A DNA stretch of 38,490 nt from an uncultured Microcaldota archaeon (GCA_903893865.1 CAITNU010000016.1:1-38490), one strand, 5' to 3'; shown: positions 15,637 to 23,958, counted from the first letter of the stretch. The notes: generated from the letters alone by a model not told the origin. Made by a program: numbers and translations.

Positions 15637-16358
15637 AAACGCTGAAGACGCGCGAATGCGGGCACTCCGAGCAAGAAGCGGCGGCGTGGGCGAAAACGAG
15701 TTTCAAAACGCAGCCGACGGTTGACGCAGTTAAACAATTGATTCGCGCGGAAAAAAACAAGCGAAGCAGGCGAAGTAGAGGAAAAGCGGTTGACCTCGGC
15801 TGCGGCGCCGGAAAGTTCCTGCCCGACCTGTCCGCCTCTTTCGTTGAAGTCGTCGGAGTTGACTTGTCGGACGCGGCGCTGTCGCTCGCGCGAAAACAAC
15901 GCGTTAAAAATTCGAGGCTCAAGCTAATCAAAGCCGATTATTTCGACACGCGTTTGCCGCCCGCTTATTTCGATTTCGCTCTCGCCGTAGGCCCGTCGAT
16001 AATGGGAACGAGCGATTACCCCAAGGGCTTGCGCGAACTGGCGCGCTTGCTGAAGCCGGGCGGCCGCGCTCTGCTTGAAATAAAAAATCCGTTGCACGCG
16101 AGTTACTGGCTTCCAGTGCCTTGGCACAACTTCCGCGAAAAAAAGAAGTGCGCAATTTGGCCGTGGCAGGCGCGCAGCGCTTTAGAGCGCGGCGGCTTCG
16201 TAGTCGAGCGCATTGAAACCGTGAACTACGTTCCTCCGGCGTGCCCACGATTCGCCGCACGATTTTTTTACTGGTTGGGCGGCGCGCTTCGCGGCTTTCC
16301 GTTTTTGGGTTGGTTCGGCCGGTCCACGCTGGCAGTCGCAAGAAAACCGCCAAAATGA
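15633..16358 (+). CDS. Class I SAM-dependent methyltransferase
   Basis: From the TTG at 15633, 241 residues. The Rossmann SAM-binding motif I is DLGCGAGKF (54-62) and the ribose-binding acid is in VGVDLSD (74-80); post-I ADYFD and LKPGGRALLEIKNP complete a UbiE/COQ5-like fold. The C-terminal half is basic and hydrophobic (RFFYWLGGALRGFPFLGW), suggesting membrane contact. TTGA overlap with the epimerase gene makes a sugar O-methyltransferase acting on the same glycan likely; O-methylated sugars are known in archaeal glycans. The open frame extends further upstream over the epimerase gene but that stretch is Arg-rich shadow sequence. The linker KNKRSRRSRG is made of 9-bp repeats. Confidence 0.85.
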   Translation: MKTLKTRECGHSEQEAAAWAKTSFKTQPTVDAVKQLIRAEKNKRSRRSRGKAVDLGCGAGKFLPDLSASFVEVVGVDLSDAALSLARKQRVKNSRLKLIKADYFDTRLPPAYFDFALAVGPSIMGTSDYPKGLRELARLLKPGGRALLEIKNPLHASYWLPVPWHNFREKKKCAIWPWQARSALERGGFVVERIETVNYVPPACPRFAARFFYWLGGALRGFPFLGWFGRSTLAVARKPPK

Positions 16359-16395
16359 CGCTTCGCAACGCTTCGAATTTATTTTGTTAGGAGCC

Positions 16396-17514
16396 TTAGG
16401 CTCCGTTTTTTCCTTCCAGGAAAAGCGCGAGTTTTTCGCCGACAACGCGGTAATCCGATTTCTTTGCGGTTGCAGCCGCGTTCTTTCGCAACGAAGCGAG
16501 TTTTCCAAGGTTTTCCAGAGCGAAAATTATTTTTTCTGCGAGCGCGCCAGATGAAGCCTCGCACACCAGCGCGTTCTCGCCGTCGCGCGCTAGCCACGCC
16601 ACGCCGCCCACGTCCGTCGCTAGAACCGCGCATCCAGCCGCGAAAGCTTCGACGAGTTTGATTGGAGTCGCATACTCGGCAGTAGCGTGGTGCGGACGCG
16701 GAATCACGAACAAGTCGAACGACTTAAGCAGCGAAGGAATTTCCTCGTTTGGAACAGGCTTGAAGAATTTGGCCCGTGGATCGCCCGCGAAAAACTTTTT
16801 CCGCTCCTCGCTCACGCTTCCGTAAGCCCGCAACTCTATTTTTTCGCTGCTTTTTTCGCTGCCGACTTTTTTGAGCGCGTCGGCGAGCAAGTCGAGCCCC
16901 TGCCATTCGTCGCCCGAACCGACGTAACCCAAGACGAATTTTTTTTCTTTCCTACCTTTTTCTTTCGCTTTTTCTTCCGTTTTTCCTTTCGCCGGTTTGG
17001 CTCGCGCGAATTTCTCTAAATCAACGCACAACGGGTAAACGAAAACGCGCGAGGCGCCTCGAGAGCGGCAGTAAGCGGCAAGGTGAGGCGAAATCGTCGC
17101 CACGCCGCCGTTCGACAGGCGAATAGCGAGATCTTCCGAGATTTTAACGAGCGGGCGCGCGAGCGCGTCGCACTCGAACTGCTTTAGCGCAGCCACGTTG
17201 AGAAAAACTTTTTTTCCGAGCAGCCGCGAAAGCAGCACGGGAACCAGCGGCAAGCCGCTTCGGATGAAAACTGTTTTTTCCCGGGCGGCGAACGGTGCTT
17301 TAAGCAGCCAAAGCGCTTGCGGTGCCTTCAGCGAGTCGAACGAAACGATTTGCGCGTCTACGCCAGCGTAACGCAGCGCCTTCGCGAGATTCAACGAGTG
17401 CACGGTTGCGCCGTTGATGCGGCGCAAGTCCATTCCGAACAACAGCGAAACTCCGAAACAAGCGCCGAACCCCCCGCGTTTTACTGTTTTTTTAGGCGTG
17501 CTTGTATTAGGCAT
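16396..17514 (-). CDS. Glycosyltransferase family 4 (GT-B fold)
   Basis: 372 residues. The N-terminal lobe carries INGATVHSLNLAKALRYAG (34-52, the G-x-x-x-H acceptor loop) and the C-terminal lobe LGYVGSGDEWQGLDLLADAL (195-214) with PIKLVEAFAAGCAVLATDVGG as donor-binding signature. A Lys/Glu-rich repeat insertion (KPAKGKTEEKAKEKGRKEKK, 173-192) lies in the inter-domain linker. It would add a sugar to the lipid-linked chain in the cytosol. The ATG at 17514 lies about 26 nt from a TATA box and has no ribosome site, so the transcript should be leaderless. Convergent with the methyltransferase 37 nt away. Donor unknown. Confidence 0.9.
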   Translation of the reverse strand: MPNTSTPKKTVKRGGFGACFGVSLLFGMDLRRINGATVHSLNLAKALRYAGVDAQIVSFDSLKAPQALWLLKAPFAAREKTVFIRSGLPLVPVLLSRLLGKKVFLNVAALKQFECDALARPLVKISEDLAIRLSNGGVATISPHLAAYCRSRGASRVFVYPLCVDLEKFARAKPAKGKTEEKAKEKGRKEKKFVLGYVGSGDEWQGLDLLADALKKVGSEKSSEKIELRAYGSVSEERKKFFAGDPRAKFFKPVPNEEIPSLLKSFDLFVIPRPHHATAEYATPIKLVEAFAAGCAVLATDVGGVAWLARDGENALVCEASSGALAEKIIFALENLGKLASLRKNAAATAKKSDYRVVGEKLALFLEGKNGA

Positions 17515-17535
17515 GTTTGTAATTACTCGGAATAG

Positions 17536-17543
17536 TTAAATAA
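17536..17543. promoter_or_regulatory. One symmetric TATA box shared by two divergent leaderless genes
   Basis: TTAAATAA (TTATTTAA on the other strand) is centred at 17539.5. The A of the plus ATG (17566) is 26.5 nt away and the A of the minus ATG (17514) 25.5 nt away. Both distances equal the archaeal TATA-to-start spacing, and no other TATA-like element lies in the 51-nt gap. So one TBP site probably directs both transcripts, each beginning at its start codon. Confidence 0.6.
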
Positions 17544-17565
17544 TCAGCTTGGTTGAAGTCTCTCC

Positions 17566-18726
17566 ATGAACACAAGGGAATCGCAGGAAACGCAGCAAAT
17601 GCAGCAAACGCTGGTTCGCACCGCTTTTGCTGGGCTGGCAAAGCTTTGGGACGAGGAGCGCGGCGGATTCAAAGACGCGCTGCGCGAATCCGGCGAGGGA
17701 TTAAGCGTTGTCGAGTCGAAAAAACTGAATTACAACTGCGCTTGCCTCATTGCGCTGCTCGACTATCTGCGCGATTCGAAGCGCGCTGGCGAAGCAGAGC
17801 GCTACTGCAGAGCGCAAGCGCGTTACCTGCTTTCGCGCTTCGAGAAAACCGGTTTTCCCGTTCCATCTTTTGAAAACGCAACGCAGCGAGACGCTACCGT
17901 AGGCGAGCAAGGATTGCTGTTGTGGGCATTGTCGAAATCACTGGCTGCGGGCGTGGCGCCGAAAAACGCCGCACGACGCGCGTGCGAGGAACTCGCGGAA
18001 AAAATCGCTCGTGCAATCGATGAACGCGACGGAGTCCCGCAAACGCTCGGTTCGCGTTATTTCGTTCCAATGGACAACGCTTTCTGCTTGCGCGGCTTGA
18101 TTGAAAGCGAGCGCGCGGGAGTAAGCGGGAAAGGAGAAACCGCTGCCGACGCCATCGCCAGCGCGCTAATCGATGATGCCGCAACGCCGCCAGTTTTTCG
18201 GGTCACCAAAAACCGCGAGACGACGAACCGAATTTCTTTCAATAATCTCGTTTATCCGTTGTATTCGCTTTCCGACTACGCGTCGACGCGAAAAAATGCT
18301 GGCGCGCGTGCGCGCGAAACAGTCGCAGCGTGCGCGGAAGCGCTTGCCGCCGAGCAAGGGCCGCTGGGGCAGTGGTGGTGGACTTACGACCGTTTCGGCG
18401 GCATCGCCATGCGTTACCCCGTATACGGCGTTCACCAAGACGGAATGGCGCCCATGGCGCTCAAGCGCGCGAGTGCAGCGCTGGGCTCGCCAACGCGGTT
18501 CGATGCCGCGATTGAAAAGAGTTTGCGCTGGGTTTTCGGCGAAAACGAGTTGCGTGCGCGCCTAGTCGACGAAGAACGCGGAGTCGTATGGCGCAGCATA
18601 CGCTGTCCATGGCTCGTGCAAAAACTGCGGCAAGTAACAGGTTTCACTCCAGAAGTTTTTCTGCGCGTGAAGAAGGAGTGCCGCTCGTACCATTTGGCGT
18701 GGATTCTGCACGCGGCGAAATGCTGA
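17566..18726 (+). CDS. Uncharacterised alpha/alpha-barrel (six-hairpin glycosidase-like) protein
   Basis: 386 residues, mostly helical, without signal peptide. The pattern of repeated helix pairs, with the conserved blocks GQWWWTYDRFGG and YPVYGVHQDGMAPMAL (about residues 265-300), matches hypothetical proteins with an (alpha/alpha)6 toroid related to unsaturated glucuronyl hydrolases, polysaccharide lyases and C5-epimerases. Aromatic residues and the HQD motif look like a sugar-binding or catalytic centre, but no specific activity can be assigned. It shares a promoter with a GT4 gene and ends 22 nt from the convergent radical SAM gene. A role in trimming or modifying the glycan is an inference from context. 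Confidence 0.7.
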   Translation: MNTRESQETQQMQQTLVRTAFAGLAKLWDEERGGFKDALRESGEGLSVVESKKLNYNCACLIALLDYLRDSKRAGEAERYCRAQARYLLSRFEKTGFPVPSFENATQRDATVGEQGLLLWALSKSLAAGVAPKNAARRACEELAEKIARAIDERDGVPQTLGSRYFVPMDNAFCLRGLIESERAGVSGKGETAADAIASALIDDAATPPVFRVTKNRETTNRISFNNLVYPLYSLSDYASTRKNAGARARETVAACAEALAAEQGPLGQWWWTYDRFGGIAMRYPVYGVHQDGMAPMALKRASAALGSPTRFDAAIEKSLRWVFGENELRARLVDEERGVVWRSIRCPWLVQKLRQVTGFTPEVFLRVKKECRSYHLAWILHAAKC

Positions 18727-18748
18727 TGCGCCGACTCGCTGGCGCCGC

Positions 18749-20233
18749 CTAGTCGATGAATTCATCGCTTGCAGGGTGCAACGAAGAGTTGACGAAAAAC
18801 TTTACTCCGCCGGTTATTTGCTGCAGCGTCAAATCGCCTGATTTAACGTGCAACACCAGCGCGTCGAGCAATCGTTTTGGGCTTGAATAAAATTGGCGTT
18901 GGGCTTTCGCTTGGATTTTGAGCATTTTCTCGTAATCGAACAACGGCGTCTTGATGAGCGCGAGGCCTTCGCCAACTATCTTGTCTATCATTCCATGCTT
19001 TTCGACGTACTCATAAAACGCTGAAGCGGGAAACGCCTTGAAAATATTGAACCAGGCGAAATCTATGCCGACGTTTTTCGCGAAATCGACCGTCTCTTGC
19101 ATCATCTCGAAATTCTCGTTAGGCAAACCCAGGATAAAGCTTCCCCCGCAGCGGATTCCAGCTTTCTTGCACGCCTGCACGGCTTTCTTCGATTGTTCGA
19201 GCGTAATGCGTTTGTTGATGAAGTCTAGCGTGTCCTGGCGTCCCGATTCCATGCCGAACCAAATCGTGCAACAACCTGCGCCGCGCATTGCACGCGTCAT
19301 TTCCTCGTCAATGGTGTCCACGCGGCTCTCGCACAACCACTGCAGGTCTAGCTTGCGCTTCTTGATTTCCGCGCAAATGTCGAGCACGCGTTGCTTGTTT
19401 ATCGTGAATTCGTCTTCCCTGAAGCAGACGCCGCGAGCACCGTACTCGCTCGCGAGGAACTCAAGCTCGTCACCAACGCTTTTTCCCGAGCGCCCGCGGA
19501 ACCCGCGCCCGAAAACCATGTGCGTGGTGCAGAAACGGCAGTTGAACGGACAGCCGCGCGAAGTGCTCACGCTTTCGACGGGCGTAACCGGAATTTGTGC
19601 CACGTGCTTGTCGTACTTGTTCATTGGAAACAAGTGCCTGGCGGGCCACGGGAGCGAGTCGAGGTCGCGAATCGGCGGGCGCGCTTCGTTCACGAAGATT
19701 CTCGGTTGCCCCGTTGCTGCGTCGCTCTTCTTGAAAGCTATGCCCTTGATTTTAGCTAGCTCGTCCGCGTTGACTTCAGCGCCGCCGCCAACCTTGTTGA
19801 ACAAATTCCAAAGCTCGATTGAGGTTTCTTCTCCTTCTCCGCGGACGGCGTAATCAAAGCTTTCGAAGCCGAGCGTGCGTTCCGGCCACAGACTCGGGTG
19901 CGGACCGCCGACCACTACTTTTATTGCAGGGTCGACGCTCTTGACGACGTCCGCCACTTCCTTCGCCGAATCGTAGTAGAACGTTCCGACTGTGATGCCG
20001 ACGACTTTCGGATTTTGCTGCGAAACGAAGGAACGCAGTTGCTGCAAATCGAGTTTTTCGATTACGTTGTCGAGCACCACGACCTCGTTTCCGCTTTTTT
20101 CCAGGGCCGCGGCGACGTAGGCCAAGCCGAGCGGTATCACTGGAGGATAGGGCTTGACGAAGTGCGCTATGCTTCCTTTCGTCGGCTGGTGCGGGTTCAC
20201 GAGCAAAGTCTTCAAAGAAAAAACCTGCGACAT
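18749..20233 (-). CDS. B12-binding-type radical SAM protein
   Basis: 494 residues. The N-terminal half is a cobalamin-binding-like Rossmann domain (KTLLVNPHQ, PLGLAYVAAALEKSG, VVGGPHPSLWPE); the DxHxxG B12 base-off motif is not evident. The radical SAM core has SRGCPFNCRFC with Cys228, Cys232 and Cys235 for the 4Fe-4S cluster, followed by WFGMESGRQDTLDFINKR and GSFILGLPNENFEMMQETV, as in the BchE/HpnJ-type group. Such enzymes do methylations or unusual C-C and C-O chemistry on lipids or sugars. The TATA-like TTTAAA (20245-20250) predicts transcription starting near 20222, downstream of the ATG at 20233; the TTG at 20215 (MKTLLVNP, AGGT about 8 nt upstream) is then the better start. Substrate unknown. 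Confidence 0.88.
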   Translation of the reverse strand: MSQVFSLKTLLVNPHQPTKGSIAHFVKPYPPVIPLGLAYVAAALEKSGNEVVVLDNVIEKLDLQQLRSFVSQQNPKVVGITVGTFYYDSAKEVADVVKSVDPAIKVVVGGPHPSLWPERTLGFESFDYAVRGEGEETSIELWNLFNKVGGGAEVNADELAKIKGIAFKKSDAATGQPRIFVNEARPPIRDLDSLPWPARHLFPMNKYDKHVAQIPVTPVESVSTSRGCPFNCRFCTTHMVFGRGFRGRSGKSVGDELEFLASEYGARGVCFREDEFTINKQRVLDICAEIKKRKLDLQWLCESRVDTIDEEMTRAMRGAGCCTIWFGMESGRQDTLDFINKRITLEQSKKAVQACKKAGIRCGGSFILGLPNENFEMMQETVDFAKNVGIDFAWFNIFKAFPASAFYEYVEKHGMIDKIVGEGLALIKTPLFDYEKMLKIQAKAQRQFYSSPKRLLDALVLHVKSGDLTLQQITGGVKFFVNSSLHPASDEFID

Positions 20234-20244
20234 TCAAGAATAGC

Positions 20245-20328
20245 TTTAAATTTTAGCGACGTTCCGCCGACTGCGTCCGCTACTAAAAGTATCTCACAAG
20301 GTAACTTATACGGTCACGCATTTAAATA
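20245..20328. promoter_or_regulatory. Divergent TATA boxes for the radical SAM and cytidylyltransferase genes
   Basis: Minus strand TAAAATTTAAAG (20255-20244) serves the radical SAM gene. Plus strand TTTAAATA (20321-20328) is centred 34 nt before the ATG at 20359, predicting a leader of about 8 nt. No ribosome site precedes the plus ATG. Confidence 0.55.
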
Positions 20329-20358
20329 GTTCGCTCGTAACAAAAACGTTGAGAAAAA

Positions 20359-21096
20359 ATGAGTGAACTCAGGACGGTGATTTTAGCTGCCGGACAAGGG
20401 AAGCGGTTACTGCCCTTGACCGCTGAAACGCCGAAGAGCCTACTGGATTTGAACGGTAAAAGCGTTCTAGAGCGGATTCTCGACAACGCGGCCGAATGTG
20501 GCGTGCGCGAAGCGGCAATAGTCGTTGGCTTCCGCGAAGAAAAAATCCGGAGCGAAATAGGCGGCGAATACAACGGAATAACGATCACTTATATTTCGAA
20601 TCCTTTGTATCAGACTACCAACAATATTTATTCCGTCTGGCTCTCCTATGATTACGTGGATGCGGGGGGCAACGGTTTCACGCTTATAAACGGGGATGAC
20701 TACTTCGACGCGCGAATTCTGCGCGCTCTCCTCGAGTCGTCACATGCGGACGCCGCGGTAATAGACTTAGATAAGAAGAATCTTCCAGACGAGGCGATGA
20801 AAGCGAAGGTGCGTGACGGGCGCTTAGTCGCCGTAAGCAAAAAGATTCCTTCGGCGGAAGCGTCGGGCGACGCCATCGGAATATACAAGTTTTCGAAGCG
20901 CGGCGCCGCTGAATTTTTTGCCGAAATCAACGGTTTGCTCGACGAAGGACAGAACAACGTTTTTTATCTCATGGCGCTGGACAAGCTCGTGAAGAGGTAT
21001 GATTTCTTCGTGTCTCCGACGAACGGCTTGATGTGGGGCGAAATAGACGACGCGAACGATTACGAGTGCGCGTTGAAAAGCTATCAAAACTATTAA
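20359..21096 (+). CDS. LicC-like nucleotidyltransferase (probable cytidylyltransferase)
   Basis: 245 residues with a GT-A-like nucleotidyltransferase fold: LAAGQGKRLLPLT (9-21, nucleotide-binding loop), ETPKSLL (23-29), and NGDDYF (111-116, Mg-binding). The block NPLYQTTNNIYSVWLS (81-96) is characteristic of the choline-phosphate/aminoalkyl-phosphate cytidylyltransferase branch (LicC) and not of RmlA or GlmU. It would make a CDP-activated alcohol or sugar from CTP. The nearest possible user is the CDP-alcohol phosphotransferase at 23182-23958. Its predicted transcript has a very short leader. The product (CDP-choline, CDP-inositol or another) cannot be determined from sequence. Confidence 0.85.
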   Translation: MSELRTVILAAGQGKRLLPLTAETPKSLLDLNGKSVLERILDNAAECGVREAAIVVGFREEKIRSEIGGEYNGITITYISNPLYQTTNNIYSVWLSYDYVDAGGNGFTLINGDDYFDARILRALLESSHADAAVIDLDKKNLPDEAMKAKVRDGRLVAVSKKIPSAEASGDAIGIYKFSKRGAAEFFAEINGLLDEGQNNVFYLMALDKLVKRYDFFVSPTNGLMWGEIDDANDYECALKSYQNY

Positions 21097-21145
21097 ACGT
21101 GCTAGCCGTTTTTAGCGGCATTGGCGGGTGTTTCCGGGTTTTCGG

Positions 21146-21202
21146 CATATTTTATTTGATTTTGTTTGTTTTTGATTTAATCGCGTGTTGTGTGTTAAGG
21201 GG
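21146..21202 (+). promoter_or_regulatory. Promoter and ribosome site of the asnB-like gene
   Basis: CATATTTTATTT (21146-21157) and TTTGATTTAATC (21170-21181) are TATA-like. AAGGGG (about 21197-21202) lies 9 nt before the TTG at 21212 and decides that start. The 21140-21180 stretch is a low-complexity run of TTTGATTT and TTTGTTTG. Confidence 0.45.
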
Positions 21203-21211
21203 TTTTTGAAG

Positions 21212-23158
21212 TTGTGCGGAATATGCGGGTTCAACTGGATTGACGCAGACATCCTAAAAAAAATGGTGAGTTCGCTTGAGCACAGGGGGCCTGATGCAAG
21301 CGGTAAATTCGTTGACGGCGACGCTGCAGGCGGCGGAATCTCGCTCGGGCACACCCGCCTGAAAATAATCGACTTGAGCGAAAAGGCGGCGCAACCAATG
21401 ACGAACGAGGACGGTTCACTGCAGATAGTTTTCAACGGCGAAATCTACAATTTCCGGGCGCTCCGAGCTTCGCTCGAGGCGAACGGGCATCGGTTCAAAA
21501 GCAGTACCGACACGGAAGTCATCGTTCACGCTTACGAGGAATATGGCACCGCTTGCGTTGCGCGCTTCGAAGGAATGTTTTCCTTCGTGCTGTGGGATTC
21601 CGACAAAAAAATCTTTTTCGGGGCGCGCGACCACGCGGGAATCAAACCGTTGTATTATTATTTCGATGATTATTTTGATGGCGGCAGCTACGAACGCAAA
21701 CGCGACCGCGGAAAATTCGTTTTCGCGAGCGAGATCAAGGCGATTCTGCAGTGCGACGCGGTCAAGCGGGAAGTCGACGAAGGCGCGCTTTCCTCGCTCG
21801 TCGACAACCTCTTCGTTACCGGCAACCGAACCCTGTTCAAAGGCGTGCGCGAACTCCCTCCCAGCAGTGTGTTCGTCTTCGACGCGAAAAACAAATCCCT
21901 AAAAATTTCTCGTTATTGGCATCCGGAGCTGCGCGTTCAGCAATTGCTTTCGCTCGAAGCCGCCTCACGCGTTCTAGAATCGTCGCTCGCGAAGTCGGTC
22001 GAAAGCACGCTCGTAAGCGACGTCCCGCTCGGCGTCGCGCTTTCGGGAGGACTCGACTCGAGCACCGTCGCAGCGCTTGCGGCGAAAGCGGACGCGAAAC
22101 TCAAGACGTTCACCGTGGGCTTCGGAGTCGAGACGGACGAATTCGCTTTCGCGCGGAAAGTCGCGGAACACATCGGCTCCGACCACGAGGAGCTCCACGT
22201 CGAGCTCGGCGGGCTAAGCGAAAACATTCCCGAAATCGTTTGGCACTTGGAATCCCCGCCAACGCGGACGGCCGTCGCGCCGACGTTCCTGCTGGCGAGA
22301 AAAATCAAGAAGAGGGTTACGGTCGAGCTTCTCGGCGAGGGAGGCGACGAATTGTTCGGAGGCTACGAACGCTACAAACAGTTCGAAAAAATTCCGTTTA
22401 AAGGAAACGAAGCTCGCCTCCAAGAAACTTTCTTCAAGCGCGGAAGCAAAAACGATTACTTTACGCTGACTGAAAGCTCGAGAAGCCCAGTAGACGAAGC
22501 GGCTGAGATTCAGACGGAAACTAAAACTAAAACGAAAACGAAATCTGAAACGGAATCTAAAACGAAAAACTACCCTGCCGGTGAGAGCGTCAACTGCGCG
22601 CTGCTCTACGATTTCAATAACCAGCTGCCGGGCGTTCAACTAAACCGCGTTGACAAAATGACTATGGCGAGTTCCGTAGAGGCGCGCGTGCCCTTCCTTA
22701 ACAAGTCGGTTATCGAAACCGCGTTCGAAATCCCGTCCGCGCTGAAAATCAGTGGCGGAAACGTGAAATTCGTCTTGAAACACGTCGCTGCGCGCCACCT
22801 CCCAAAGGAAATAATTTCTAGAAAAAAAGTCGGGATGCAAACGCCGCTTGACGAGTGGTTCAAGTCCGAGTTCGTCGGCGTGGCCGAATGCGTCCTCGAT
22901 GAAAAAAACATCCGCGGAATAACGTACCTGAAGTCAGGCGGAGTCAAGCGCCTAATCGAAAAAAACAAGCTGTTGCGAAGCGCAGCGGCGCCTTTCGGCA
23001 GGCTCGGCGGAAGCGCGGGACGCGGCGCGCGCAGACTAGAGAATTATTATTCGGGCAGGTTGTGGTTTCTTTCAATGCTCGCGGTGTGGCACAAGCTTTA
23101 TGTCGAGCCTAATATTCTCCAGAAACCCGGAAACCGCTCTCTCAAAAGCTTGTTTTAG
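21212..23158 (+). CDS. asnB: Glutamine-hydrolysing asparagine synthase-like amidotransferase
   Basis: 648 residues starting MCGICGF, which places the nucleophilic Cys directly after Met as the N-terminal glutaminase requires; this fixes the TTG at 21212. Glutaminase motifs HRGPDASG, GHTRL and NGEIYN are present. The synthetase domain has the PP-loop SGGLDSS (278-284), GEGGDELFGGY (375-385), ARVPFLN and RKKVGMQTP. It makes an amide from a carboxylate and glutamine through an adenylate. Context suggests either asparagine supply or amidation of a uronic acid in the glycan, as for homologues in O-antigen clusters. A Lys/Thr/Glu repeat insertion (434-453) and a Gly/Arg insert (FGRLGGSAGRGARRLE) interrupt the synthetase domain; both look like loop expansions. 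Confidence 0.92.
   Translation: MCGICGFNWIDADILKKMVSSLEHRGPDASGKFVDGDAAGGGISLGHTRLKIIDLSEKAAQPMTNEDGSLQIVFNGEIYNFRALRASLEANGHRFKSSTDTEVIVHAYEEYGTACVARFEGMFSFVLWDSDKKIFFGARDHAGIKPLYYYFDDYFDGGSYERKRDRGKFVFASEIKAILQCDAVKREVDEGALSSLVDNLFVTGNRTLFKGVRELPPSSVFVFDAKNKSLKISRYWHPELRVQQLLSLEAASRVLESSLAKSVESTLVSDVPLGVALSGGLDSSTVAALAAKADAKLKTFTVGFGVETDEFAFARKVAEHIGSDHEELHVELGGLSENIPEIVWHLESPPTRTAVAPTFLLARKIKKRVTVELLGEGGDELFGGYERYKQFEKIPFKGNEARLQETFFKRGSKNDYFTLTESSRSPVDEAAEIQTETKTKTKTKSETESKTKNYPAGESVNCALLYDFNNQLPGVQLNRVDKMTMASSVEARVPFLNKSVIETAFEIPSALKISGGNVKFVLKHVAARHLPKEIISRKKVGMQTPLDEWFKSEFVGVAECVLDEKNIRGITYLKSGGVKRLIEKNKLLRSAAAPFGRLGGSAGRGARRLENYYSGRLWFLSMLAVWHKLYVEPNILQKPGNRSLKSLF
22511..22570 (+). 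repeat. In-frame ACNAAA/ACGGAA repeat in the asnB-like gene
   Basis: Hexamers such as ACTAAA, ACGAAA and ACGGAA code TETKTKTKTKSETESKTK. It lies in a loop of the synthetase domain, before the conserved LYDFNNQLPGVQLNRVDKM helix, and keeps the frame. Confidence 0.65.
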
Positions 23159-23181
23159 TTCGGTTGCGCAATTTTTTAAGT

Positions 23182-23958
23182 TCAGTCGCGCGTTTTGTGG
23201 TACTTAAAAACGCGTCCCACCCAAACAACGTTAGCCCAAACCGCCATTATCACGAGCACCGCGAAGTGCAGCGAAAGCAGCGCGCCGAGGGCAAACAAAA
23301 GCACTTGCACGCCGTGACTGAAGCTTCTCGCAATCGAAAACAACGTGATTCGCTGAGGCGCCATAGGCTTTTTGTTAGCCGCAGTCGCGCGCCTAGCGGC
23401 TTCGGCTTTTGCTTTTGCTTTAGCGTAAACTAATTCGCCGTACTGGTAACTTAATTTCGCGGTAAAGAAGCCTACCTCGGCTAGAAAGCCCACGACGTAA
23501 CCGATTTGGCCCAGCGCGGACGCAGCCCGCAGGCTGAACGCGAAAATCAGCAATCCAGTAGAAACATTGTCCGTCACTCCGTCGAACCACTTGCCGAAAT
23601 CGCTTTTCATTCCCTTCAGCCGCGCGAGTTCCCCGTCCGCGCAGTCGAGAATGATGTATAATTGTATTAGCAATGCGGCGGCGACGGCGCCTGCCAGCGA
23701 GTGCGAGAAAACTACCAACAGGGAGGCTGTGACTGCTGACAAAAGCGCTGCGAGCGTTACCTGGTTGGGCGTCACGCGCGTGTTCGCGAGGCGCGTCGAA
23801 ATCTGCCGCGAGAACGGACGAACGATTATTATGTTGACTGGATCGCTGTTGGGCTTGAGGAGCTTGGCCGACGGGTTTTCCTCGCTTTCGTTTGGTTTAC
23901 TCGATTTACTCAATTGCAACACCTTCAATTTTTTTTCCGCCTCAAAAAATCGTGTCAT
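23182..23958 (-). CDS. CDP-alcohol phosphotransferase family membrane enzyme
   Basis: 258 residues with about six helices. The family signature D-x2-DG-x2-AR-x8-G-x3-D-x3-D is exact: D105, D108-G109, A112-R113, G122, D126 and D130. The N-terminal approach (RPFSRQISTRLANTRVTPNQVT) resembles the branch with archaetidylinositol-phosphate synthase and di-myo-inositol-phosphate-phosphate synthase. It transfers a phospho-alcohol or phosphatidyl group between CMP and an alcohol at the membrane. A Lys/Ala-rich repeat (AKAKAKAEAARRATAANKK) fills a cytosolic loop. ATGA overlap with the DegT aminotransferase gene couples the two. Either archaeal phospholipid synthesis or, with the LicC-like enzyme, a phospho-alcohol decoration is possible. 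Confidence 0.85.
   Translation of the reverse strand: MTRFFEAEKKLKVLQLSKSSKPNESEENPSAKLLKPNSDPVNIIIVRPFSRQISTRLANTRVTPNQVTLAALLSAVTASLLVVFSHSLAGAVAAALLIQLYIILDCADGELARLKGMKSDFGKWFDGVTDNVSTGLLIFAFSLRAASALGQIGYVVGFLAEVGFFTAKLSYQYGELVYAKAKAKAEAARRATAANKKPMAPQRITLFSIARSFSHGVQVLLFALGALLSLHFAVLVIMAVWANVVWVGRVFKYHKTRD

Noticed and set aside
15095-15931. Long minus-strand frame opposite the 2-epimerase and methyltransferase genes
   Set aside because: Its translation is Arg/Ser/Pro-rich without motifs, while the plus strand codes for two complete recognised enzymes; it is a GC-driven shadow.
20216-20233. ATG at 20233 as certain start of the radical SAM gene
   Set aside because: The only TATA-like box nearby predicts transcription beginning downstream of it; TTG at 20215 fits box spacing, ribosome site and family start. 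Kept as the outer limit of the feature because it is not proven.
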